From Chromera velia (Eukaryota > Sar > Chromeraceae), in assembly GCA_018398765.1 (NCBI GenBank), contig JAHBMJ010003685.1, forward strand, positions 64,680-87,881: a DNA stretch of 23,202 bases, given 5' to 3'. The notes under the pieces were generated by a model. The model was not told the origin of the DNA and did no database searches. It worked only from the letters and a program-made list of their open reading frames with translations. This document shows positions 10,184-18,478 of this stretch, piece after piece (position 1 is the stretch's first letter; each line of letters begins with the position of its first letter). A program made the position numbers and the translations under genes.

Positions 10184-10236
10184 TACATTCTTTTCTTTTT
10201 TTTTTTTTTCGTTCTTTCTTTCTTTCTTTCAAAATA
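10184..10236 (-). promoter_or_regulatory. Candidate polypurine tract
   Basis: On the minus strand a run of A and G (GAAAG repeats, then a long A tract and AAAAGAA) ends a few bases before the TG of the 3' LTR. This is where LTR elements carry the purine primer for plus-strand synthesis. The tract is long and simple, so the exact primer cannot be placed. Confidence 0.6.
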
Positions 10237-10271
10237 AAAAACAGTTGAATACACAACACAGTTCAAAAAGG

Positions 10272-11021
10272 TTACAGCACAATGGCATGCGGAACAGGGG
10301 AGAGATCATACGAGGGATGAGGGGAAAGGGTGGTGAAGAAGGGGAGGAGAAGGGAAGTAGACATGGGCTTGGTTAACAGATCAGCCACATTCTCCTCTGA
10401 GAGCACAAAGGAGAGGCGGACTGAGGCGGCTTCGAACGCGTCGCGAAGGGAGAGAGTGTGAAGAACGAGCGTGTGAGGGGAACGTTCTAACACTCCCAGC
10501 TGGAGGGATTCAATAACTGACAGGAGAGCACGTTCGGTCGGTCGGGGCATCTTGCTGGAGACGAGCTTCAGAAGGTCGTCAGAATCAACCTTGGCATCTG
10601 ATACGACGCCTGGTTTCCAGACATAACGGAGGGCTGGCAGAAGACACTCCAAGAAATCGACTAAATTGTGAGCTGCATACAGCTTGGCTCTTGTGGACGA
10701 GCGGGCAACACACTGCTGGAAAAACGCGCGCCAACGCAAGACTGCAGAGCCGAGGCTAATTAGCCATCCGGTCTGAGGGTGGGCATTGCCTGCGGCATCA
10801 CTCCAGGATGTGGTGCGAAGGAGGGAGGATGAGGATGGGACGTCTGAGCATGAGATTTGGATCACGCGAGACGAGGCTGTGCGTCGGGCATAGCGAAGGA
10901 GCAAAAGCAGAAGGGCAGCGTTGGCAGCTGTGGGGGTAGAAGCATGGCGACTAAGTTGATTACACCCCTGCACGAGATCAGGGCGAATATCTCATGCTAC
11001 CCAAGACAAGCACCCCAGTCA
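10272..11021 (-). pseudogene. Copia RNase H domain, broken
   Basis: The frame ends with TAA at 10272. It contains the copia landmarks RPDL then NQLSRH near the start, SWSDA with the first catalytic Asp, a GWLISLGSAVLRW block, QQCVARSS, and ENVADLLTKPM near the end. Ty1/copia RNase H normally has SSTEAEYxA at the second catalytic position; here it reads SSTRAKLYA, so the catalytic acid is lost. In-frame TGA codons stand at 11021-11019 and 10994-10992, the second just before DIRPDL. The open part from 10973 to 10272 is 233 codons. The domain is recognisable but inactive as encoded. Confidence 0.85.
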
Positions 11022-12148
11022 TTCACGGAAGGACCTCGCTTCTTTTGCAGAAAGAAGCGGAGGCGGCTCTCCTGGGAGTTCTTGAGAAGAAGGGGGAAGA
11101 GGGAACAGATTGGACTTTTCGCATTCTGTTTGGGTTGTGGAAGACTCCCACATACCTTCAGGCAGGGGAAGGGATAGGAGGTACTCAGTTTGGTGAATGG
11201 AAATAGAGTCTTTCATCAGCTCAAAATCCACTCCTGCCCAGCGGATGCTGCCTTTGTCGGGCCGGATGATCTTCATCTCATACCCTCCTTTCTGTGCAAT
11301 CTCTCAGGCAAGCTGGACTGCTGACCCCCCGATGGGAAAGATCGTAAAGTCATCTACAAAAGTGGGAAGGATGCCCAGGAGGCGAGAAGAAGAAGCCTCT
11401 GGTTTTCCTGTCCATTTCTACCAGACCCCTCTGACTGGGGAGGAAACCCAGCCTGCTGCTGCGAGAGTTTTGTTGCAGGAACGGTCCCACACGTTGCCTG
11501 AGTCCTTCATGCCATAGAGAGCACGATTCAGACGCCAGAGGTACTTGCCGTAGTCTGGGTGGTCCTTAGGAGGGCGGACGTAAACGCAGTCGGATCGGAG
11601 GGCCGTCAGGTAGGCGGTTTTAACATCCGCCACTACAATCTCACGGGGATCAAAATCTGCATGTGCAAACCCCATGGCTAAGGCACAGTGCATAGCCCAC
11701 TGGGATGCGGTGGCGCAGGAGGTAGTGACCCCTTCTCTGCCATCAAAGAACGGAGACCCGTCAGCGACTACTCTTGACTTGAAATCCCACTCCCCCGCCT
11801 TCTGACGCTTCATGGTATCAACAAAATGGGTGGAGATAGCAGAACGGACCTGCTCTGGCGGTACTTCAGCAATGGGGACTCTTTTGTAGACATCGTTTTC
11901 AGAGAGGGAGGAGAGCTCTTTCTCTCGGGAAGCTGCACGGCCTTCGAGCTGCTTAGGGGACAAACCGTGGCGAGGAAGAGGGGTGTCACCCGGGTGTGTA
12001 TGGTGGCAGCTGAGCATGCGCCAATAGAGGCCTGCTGTTGTTCGTCGTTCCAGAGAAAGAAAGGGGGGGATGTCGCTGTCTCAGCATCGTGGTGCTCTGT
12101 CTCATGAGCAAACTCTGCGGGGGGGGAAAACAGCACAGCCATTGCAGC
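11022..12148 (-). pseudogene. Copia reverse transcriptase domain, broken
   Basis: This is the RVT_2-type polymerase. The frame open from 12017 to 11418 shows LSENDVYKRVP (the usual element-specific start of the domain), the first active-site Asp in VVADVKTAYLTAL, and LNRALYGMKDSGNVW, the copia signature before the second active-site block. The catalytic pair is in TFVDDF at 11346-11363. Stops interrupt the same frame at 11420-11418 (TAG) and 11306-11304 (TGA). A frameshift near 12020 separates this frame from the upstream linker, which is open in another frame at 12142-11810. All three catalytic aspartates survive, but the protein cannot be made in one piece. Confidence 0.9.
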
Positions 12149-12964
12149 TTAGGAAGCCAGCAAGTCAAAAGAAAGATGATCAGAGGGGAAGCATGTGTCG
12201 TGACTGGCGAGCAAGACACTTTTGTACGTCTCGCACACGTCTGAAGGAAGACGACCCTCAAGGGTGAGGGCTGTCCTCTCGATGACCTCTTCGGGGATGA
12301 GGTAACACAGTTCAGGCCCACACCCCGCAGGCTTTTGTGCAGAGTACAGCAGTTTAGGGCGGCCATGCACAGAGCACCAAGCAGGCTGCATGCGGCGGCT
12401 GGCAAAAGGCATTCGGCCAGTTGAGCCCCAGGCTTGAACTTCCACTCTACCCTCTCCACTAGGATCGACAGCATGGACGCTTCCTAGGAAACACCGATTG
12501 GTGTTTTTGTCTTTCCAGATGATCAATTCATCCTTGTGAAAGTCGGTGATGTCAAACTTGGGGGGCTGGGGTGGGGGCGCTGGAGGGGAGTCTGTGGCTG
12601 GGGGCTGCTGCGGCAGTTCGAGTGGGGGGACTGGCTGCTGCTCCTGCTGCTGCTGCGGCTGCAGTTCGGAAAAGGGCACAGAGAAGACAGGTTCCGGCTG
12701 ACTGCTGTCATTTGCTCGGATACAGCAACGGTGAGCTAGAATGGGACGGCCAGAAGGCAGACGCAAGCGGAGCACATGTTCACTCACGTGTTGAAGGACC
12801 GAAGCGGGGGTCCAAAGGGGGTCAAGCTTGGCACGAGGCAAATCAGGATGGTGGTAAAGGACTGAGGAACCCACAAGGAAAGGGGAAGACCCCTCAGAGG
12901 GGCGGCAGGTTGTCTGAAGCAAGTCACGAAGGGTAGCAATGGGAGGACTAGGAGGCTGCACAGA
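12149..12964 (-). pseudogene. Copia integrase C-terminal and linker region
   Basis: An open frame of about 270 codons between an upstream TAG (12967-12965) and a TAA (12151-12149). It begins in the part following the integrase catalytic core, with PFLVGSSVLYHHP and LDPLWTPASVLQ, resembling the copia integrase tail that ends in a small basic fold. A Gln/Pro-rich segment (about residues 90-135) forms the usual low-complexity link towards the reverse transcriptase. The apparent GTG start at 12961 is only where the frame opens after the stop, not a genuine start. Same strand and element as the flanking domains. Confidence 0.75.
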
Positions 12965-13427
12965 CTATCGACACTCAAATGGGCTCTTTTTGCTGCGACC
13001 GCGGGGCTGGCGGTTGTATTTCGTGGCGGCAAGGGACGCAAAGTCTCTCCAGTGGGAGTTATTGAGGCCGCGGTCGTGGAGGATGCCCCTCAAGATCGTG
13101 AGCCACTCGCGGTGGGAGCGCTCATTCTTACCGAGGGAGTGGTGACTGCCTACGGGAGTGAGGGGATTATAAGCCTCCCTTTCGGCAAGGCGAGCTCCAA
13201 ACTTTCCGTGAAACTCACTTTAACTCAGTCCCATGGTCTGTCATGACCTGTGGGGTGAGGTCTCCTTCCAGACTGTTCGTCTATCGCTCATACGCGGCAT
13301 CGATGGCGTCAGAGGATTTCTTTTCCACCACTACAACCCCCAAATAATCATTCTCTTGGTCTTAAATGTGCAACGAGTACCCCTTGCTGAGCCCCATGAC
13401 TAAGTCACAAGTGACACGCAATTCTGG
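12965..13427 (-). pseudogene. Copia integrase catalytic core, heavily broken
   Basis: Translation of the minus strand gives a DDE integrase core in pieces: CDLVMGLSKGYSLH with the first Asp, VVVVEKKSSDAIDAAYER, MTDHGTEL with the second Asp (13244-13224), and SLGKNERSHREWL with the catalytic Glu, followed by an HWRDFASLAATKYN block. In-frame stops occur at 13364-13362 (TAA) and 13283-13281 (TAG, where a Trp is usual), and a single-base shift near 13215 moves the reading to the next frame. The last part runs into a TAG at 12967-12965. All three catalytic acids are still encoded, but the domain is not translatable. It was missed as an ORF because of the breaks. Confidence 0.85.
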
Positions 13428-13790
13428 CTATGTCACTTCAAGAGACCCTCGACTGCCATCACCTGCGTGCCGAGGTTTGATCATCCCACATGTGCCCCCC
13501 CGGATGCAAGGCAGGAGGGCACGTCGAACGGCGCTTCGAGAAATGCCGCCTTTCAGCGAGGGGATGTCACACAGGCCTGCACGAAGGGAGCGCCATGTCG
13601 TCTCGATGCCGGGATGGCCAAGCCACTCGTGATGGGAGCGGATGAGCTCATCAACGGTAGCTTTCACAGATAAACGACCGGGGTCCAAAACTGGGGGGGG
13701 GGGAGGGGGGGCTGGGGCTGATGAGGAGGTTGGTGATTCAGCTTGTTCCGAATGCTGGCATGAAGGAGATGCTTCCCTGGGCTTTGGCTG
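13428..13790 (-). pseudogene. GAG-pre-integrase zinc-binding region of the copia element
   Basis: This continues the gag-protease frame after its TGA at 13793-13791, through a Pro-rich linker encoded by C tracts (13691-13720), to SHHEWLGHPGIETTWRSL, the HHCC-type pre-integrase block that precedes copia integrase cores. The two histidines are clear; the cysteine pair further on is CIRGGTC. It ends in a TAG at 13430-13428. The TTG at 13688 is not a real start, only where the frame was called. Confidence 0.8.
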
Positions 13791-15710
13791 TCATCGATTT
13801 CGCTTCGCCTTCTTCAGGTGAAGAGGGAGACGCCCATTGGCAAGGACGAGTCGGGGTTCGGCAGGCAAGCGGGAAGAAGATGAAAAAGAAGCAGACACAG
13901 AATCAGAACAAAACACAGAGGATGCAGGCTCTACCTGGGCAGCCTCAGAAGATACTGGTTGGGAGGACGGTGCACATTCAGACTGGGGTGGGCCAGTCCT
14001 GTCAATCTCCAGAGGCAGAAAAAATAAATCCATATCTGCACAGAGAAATTTGAGAACGGTGGAGGGGAGATGCAAGTGGCCTGTCTTATAGTCAAACGTG
14101 GCACCCATTTCAATTAAGCGTTCGTTGCCCACTAGGGGAAGAGTCACTGCTTCCGTTTCCATAATGGATGGTTTTAGCAGGGCAGGCTTGCCGTCAAGGA
14201 AACAAGGAATCGAAGCACGTTTACACATCCATACTTTCTTTGCGCATGCACTGCGAACGGACACAGGGTTGGGCAATGGTTCTTCTATCCATTTCAAACC
14301 CATTTCCTTTTTCTTCTTGACCAGCCAGTGGCAGCCTCGCGTGCATGTGGTACTACTGGCACCGACATCAAGCATACAACCAAGACCGTCAAAAGAAAAA
14401 GAGGGACGAGGAGAATCAGAAGAAGATGCTGACTTCATGCGACCTGCAGCAGCAGCTGCAGGGTTGGAATCAGACACGTCGTCAGACTCCTCCGTGTCGA
14501 AATCGGTAGCCCCCATCAAGGCCGCCCCCTTCTGTCTGGAAGAATGCCCACCCAAGCGACCCTGGGAGTTGTGGGGAGGGTATCCATACGCACGAAGGAG
14601 GGCGTCGATATCCTTTGCTAATTCGCAGTCGCCAGGCTTGTAGCCCCAACGAAAGCAGGACGGGTAGAAGTGCTGCTTTAAGCAATGCTCAGCTTTGTGA
14701 CCTGGGTGGGTACAGTTGGGCTGAGGGGGCACTGCACGTCCACTCTGGGGGTTCGCAGGGTGGGAAGGAGGCTTTCCTGCGACACTCATACCTGGCTGCG
14801 ACTGTGGGTAGGGAGATCGGATGGGGGTCACTAGGGGGAAACAAGATGGCTTAGCAAAAGTTCGGAACTTTTTTAGGGCTCCGTCGTCGCCATAGAAGGG
14901 CATGTGAGGAGGGAGTGCGTTCCTGACTTGGGCACGCACTTCGTGATCGGAGATGCCATTGATGAGAAGGAGGGAGGCAAGCTGCCCATCCCGCCTCCCT
15001 AAGGGATCGAGGAGGGGGACTTGCTGGCGCACTACCTTCCAGTTTGCATCATCGTCGGGGTCGCCTGTGCCTTTGTAGACACAGACGCGCTCTTCTCTCA
15101 GAGACAGCGTTGCTATTCGCTGACAAGCCGTCTCCACGGCGTTTCCAAACTGCTCTGCATCTGCGTGTTGCGATAAGGAAAGGGTGGCAAGGGAATGGAA
15201 AGCGTTAAGGAGGCGCTTCTCTTCCTTCTCTCCCGAGGCTTTCAGGATCTTGGTCTTCAAGTACTCGTAGCTGTCTCTGTAGGGGGTGGGAAGCTCAGCA
15301 ACGAGGTTATGGAGGTCGGAGAAGGATTCCAGACCGGACCTGAAAGCAAAGGCGACCACTTTCGGGGCAGCGGAGGGCTGCTGCTTGAGATAGTCCTCAA
15401 AAGAGGGCACAATCTTCAGTTGGCCGGCGTACGAACGATCCTTGTACTTCAGCTTACACTCCTATTTTGCAAATTTGTGGGAGGCGGAGGGAGCGGGCAA
15501 CACAGGCGCGGCAGAAAGAGTCGAAAAAACGGCCATGCCACTGGATTGCTGCTGTGCCACTGTGAGAGCAAGAAGGACTTCAGTCGACTTGGCGATTACA
15601 GCAATAGCTTCAGACAGAGAAGAAGAATTAGCGGGGGTTTCATCTTCTGCAGGAGTGGAGATAAAACGCCCGTCTTTACCTCGATTTCTATTCTTGCCTC
15701 TCTTACCCAT
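13791..15710 (-). pseudogene. Copia Gag and aspartic protease, one internal stop
   Basis: The ATG at 15710 begins a basic leader (MGKRGKNRNRGKDGR). The frame meets a TAG at 15461-15459 and continues in the same phase for 556 codons to a TGA at 13793-13791. Gag-like sequence fills the first half. A poorly kept cysteine/histidine region (residues 233-262 counted from 15410, ending CFRWGYKPGDC) resembles a zinc knuckle with its second Cys replaced by Trp. The protease active site follows at residues 345-352 as CMLDVGAS, where D-[S/T]-G-A is usual, so the second position is altered. Poly-Ala and Ser-rich linkers separate the parts. The single TAG could be a decay mutation or, less likely, a readthrough site between a short leader and the main Gag. 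Confidence 0.8.
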
Positions 15711-15744
15711 ATTGAGAGGAACGAATGAAAAGTAAAGAATCAGA

Positions 15745-15765
15745 CCGGTAACCAGCCTACTACCA
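15745..15765 (-). promoter_or_regulatory. Candidate primer-binding site
   Basis: On the minus strand TGGTAGTAGGCTGGTTACC starts directly after the CA end of the 5' LTR. A TGG start pairs with the CCA end of a tRNA, and its position is exactly where the minus-strand primer should bind. TGGTA resembles sites for initiator-Met tRNA; I cannot name the tRNA without the organism's set. Confidence 0.65.
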
Positions 15766-16686
15766 TGAAAAACCCTAATCTTTACAGACCAGTGAAGGTC
15801 TATGTGGAGATACAGGTTATCTTGGAGTTCACAGATTATAATTATGTCTAGGAGGGGGCACTCTGGAAGGTTATGGTAGATTTTAAGCCCAAAATAACAT
15901 AAAATGTGAACAAAAACAGATTTTTGCGAGCCAGTCCGGCAACTTGGAGCTCCGCCTGGTCAAGTTACGTCAAAATCTGGTGTTTTTGAAGTGTAGGCTA
16001 CGTGGTTACTTTGGGTTACCCCCTTTTTATCTTTATCACACAAAGAAGTTATAGGTTACCCAGTTACAAGCATTTTAACCTCAGTAACCGACCAAATTTT
16101 CAATTTTTAAAAACATTCAAAATGATGTTTAGAACATGTTTGAATGCTCTTTGAGGGAGGTTACTTCATTTTTGAGGGGGGTCAAAAAAGGTTACGGGTT
16201 ACCCGGTTACGGGGGGTTTGGGGGCAAAATGAGTGTGTGACACATCATTTTTCATCATTTTTGACCATAACCTGAATTGTTTAACAATCTTGAAGCCAGT
16301 TTTGTGAGTAATCAAACGTAACTAATCGATTAGCACCACTTTTGACTGATAGTTACATATTATACATTGTAGGGGGGGGGTGTAGGATCAGTAACTATGG
16401 TGTAACCGGCTGAAGTGCCCCCCCCTAGAATTATGTTCATGCATGGTCCCTTGTTTAAGTCCACTTCTCAGCTAAGATCAAACCGTTACTTCTGATCGAT
16501 CTCCGATTTAATTGCATGCATTCTTGCCTGCATGCATTTCAGTTGCTGGAGCCGGTTGGGGCCGTCATGAAGTGCACGTGCCCTGCCGGTTGGGGCCGTC
16601 AGGATTTGTCTTTCTTGCTCATGCCATTATATGCTTGACGCAGCAAGACGCAGCGACTCGATCAGGCTTTAAGTTGGTTCACAACA
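15766..16686 (-). repeat. 5' LTR of the copia element, interrupted by a transposon
   Basis: The LTR is in two parts, 15766-15847 and 16429-16686, which join at a duplicated AATTATGT to give 332 bp, against 328 bp for the 3' LTR. The 4-bp excess is an extra GATC in the U3 part. About nine substitutions separate the two LTRs, or nearly 3%. The interruption is the 581-bp element at 15848-16428, so that element arrived after the retrotransposon. Confidence 0.92.
15848..16428. mobile_element. 581-bp hAT-like miniature transposon in the 5' LTR
   Basis: AATTATGT is duplicated exactly outside both ends (15840-15847 and 16429-16436), and comparison with the 3' LTR shows that the site was originally single. 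The left end CTAGGAGGGGGCACT and the reverse complement of the right end CTAGGGGGGGGCACT match at 14 of 15 bases, and both have GGTTA six bases further in. The interior has about nine copies of GGTTAC or GTAACC by eye, where fewer than one is expected, including a cluster at 16188-16210. There is no coding capacity. The 8-bp duplication and subterminal motifs point to hAT; a P-like origin cannot be excluded. Confidence 0.92.
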
Positions 16687-16691
16687 TTATT

Positions 16692-17411
16692 TGACTATTA
16701 CAAAATGAATTAAATTGATTTTGAATTAATTTGAATTTAACTAGGGGTTGAATTGCCAGACTGAGTACAATGCTAGTAAAGTATTAAAGTGGTTGCAGCA
16801 CTTAGGCTGAGGCTATAACTAAGGCTATAAGCCTGCTATGGATCGTTCCATGTGCAGAAAGAGAGAAATATAGGAAGTCTTTAAGAGTACATCACAGTTG
16901 TAAGCAAAAAGAAACACGCGAGCAGAGCGAGCGTGTGTTGCAGCGCGTTATGTGCATTTGGTGTGCCAGAGAAGCCGAGTTAGGCAGGACTTATCTTCTG
17001 CACGCACGTCGAGCGAACGGGCTGAATTAATACAGAACCGGAAAGATGTCCCCAACCGGATCTCCGTCGCGTATGCATATTACAATACAGAGAGACGCAT
17101 TAAATGCAAAGCTTGCATGCATTACAATACAGATTAATACACAAGAGGCTGGCTTGATTGAGCTTGCCACTGAAAAACTCTGATTAGGAGGTCCGACTGG
17201 TAGGTACGTCTTGGGACAGGCTCTCATCCTGTACGTAGAACAGACTATACAGACGCAGACACTAAAGTTGAGATCTGTCCAAGAAGATCCAGGAAGTCTA
17301 TATATGCTAGCCGGTTTGGAGGAAGGACAGATCTGAACAAAGCCTTACAATTGATATGAATGAATGAATGAATGAAGTTGGGATAGATATAACAATTCTT
17401 AACCTTTTAAA
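16692..17411. other. Non-coding stretch
   Basis: No gene is visible. A short direct repeat of ATTACAATACAGA occurs at about 17079 and 17121, and a GAAT array of about five units at 17357-17376. The frames at 16952-17137 and 17027-17227 are unremarkable. Confidence 0.55.
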
Positions 17412-18088
17412 CCCTACAAAAAAGTTAAGAAATATCTAGAGAAATATATGTTAGAAATATATAAGAAATATGTTAGAAATATTATAGAAATATTATAGAA
17501 ATCTCGTCTAAGAAATTTGGACCACATTTCTAACTTTTTAAGAAATCAACTCTGATTTCTTAACATTTCTGTAAAATTGCAGATTTCTACAAATTTCTAT
17601 AATATTTCTATATAATATTTCTGACATATTTCTAAAACATTTCTTAAGTTTTCTTAAGATCTTTAGAAATGTTAAGAAATTATATTTGATTTCTAAAAAA
17701 GCCCACCTGAAAGCGGTAAGTGCGTGCATTCGCGGGACCAGAGGCGTGCAGGGGGAGGGCTGGGAGGAAGGAGGAGTAGGCAGTGCACTGGTCATGATTA
17801 AGGGGTAGGAAGTACTTAGCAAATGCCGAAGAAGGCATTCAGATGGAGGAGCATCAAGTATGAGGTCGTATAAGAGAGAGACCTAGTAGCGAGAGCAGTA
17901 ACCAGGACAGAAGGAAGAGATGAAAGACGTATAGGCCAGACGCTAGGAACAAACTTTAAGTCAATGCCCCCCTAAAAAAGTTAGAAATGTGGTCCAGATT
18001 TTTTAGATGAAATTTCTATAATATTTCTATAAAATTTCTATAATATTTCTAATATATTTCTACCATATTTCTTAACTTTTTTGCAGGG
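17412..18088. mobile_element. Fold-back element with long AT-rich inverted arms
   Basis: The left arm (17412 to about 17537) and right arm (about 17973-18088) are near-complementary over roughly 120 bases. The outer ends read CCCTACAAAAAAGTTAAG and, reversed, CCCTGCAAAAAAGTTAAG; the inner ends read GGACCACATTTCTAAC in both. The arms are built of AGAAATAT units about 11 bases apart. Between them lie a second AT-rich palindromic part (17540-17695) and about 270 bp of ordinary sequence without a gene. No target duplication is visible at the outer ends, so a transposon origin is inferred from the arms alone. Confidence 0.6.
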
Positions 18089-18242
18089 AATTTCTTTAAT
18101 TAAATTTCTTAGTTTTTAAACATAATTTATCGATAAATTAACTAGTAAATTGCTAGGTAAATTGATGACATTCAAAGTTGTCGATCCTGCGGCGGACGGT
18201 GTGGCGTGCATCATTCGATTCAAAACTCTAGCTAGAATTTCA

Positions 18243-18449
18243 TCATATAGAGCAATACATAGAGCTGCCACTGCCTGTCAGCATACACGAGCCATTCCAA
18301 CTTGCATATAGCAATGCATTTTTTGACTGCAGATTCAAGACCTCCGCATCGCAGTAATTGGCCCCTGTGCATGCCCTAGCAAACTTTTCGGCTTGTGTTG
18401 GATTCAAAGTTACGCCTGAGAATTGACGATTCTTGTAGTGCACTCCCAC
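18243..18449 (-). CDS. Possible coding exon, unknown protein
   Basis: A 68-codon minus-strand frame with balanced, protein-like composition (for example FARACTGANYCDAEVLNLQ) and three cysteines, ending in a stop at 18243. It has only a GTG at its open end and no convincing ATG, so if real it is a terminal exon. An acceptor at CAATTCTCAG (about 18418-18427) would trim it to about 60 codons. It lies just downstream of the racemase-like gene's stop on the same strand but in another frame, so it could be an alternative end of that gene, part of its 3' untranslated region or a chance frame. I do not recognise it. Confidence 0.25.
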   Translation of the reverse strand: MGVHYKNRQFSGVTLNPTQAEKFARACTGANYCDAEVLNLQSKNALLYASWNGSCMLTGSGSSMYCSI

Positions 18450-18478
18450 CTTACATCACGCCGCCATGCATTCGAACA

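Larger units (their letters stand above)
9507..16686 (-). mobile_element. Degenerate Ty1/copia LTR retrotransposon with a fold-back 3' end
   Basis: The element reads on the minus strand. Order of parts: 5' LTR (15766-16686, itself interrupted), primer-binding site, Gag and protease, integrase, reverse transcriptase, RNase H, purine tract, 3' LTR (9856-10183). Protease-integrase-RT-RNase H order defines Ty1/copia. The left end continues past the 3' LTR into a 76-bp repeat of the LTR's 3' terminal part and then an inverted LTR copy (9507-9779). TTATT stands immediately outside both outer ends (9502-9506 and 16687-16691), the 5-bp duplication typical of copia integration, so the whole composite appears to have been inserted as one DNA. 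The gag-pol frame has 11 in-frame stops and 2 frameshifts and is not functional as read. Confidence 0.88.

Noticed and set aside
10272-15710. A variant genetic code explaining the stops in gag-pol
   Set aside because: TAA, TAG and TGA all interrupt the frame and true frameshifts are also present, while the racemase-like and cysteine-rich genes read normally.
13721-15735. Plus-strand frames opposite gag and protease (for example 14098-14643 and 15195-15728)
   Set aside because: They are shadows of the minus-strand copia frame and show no domain of their own.
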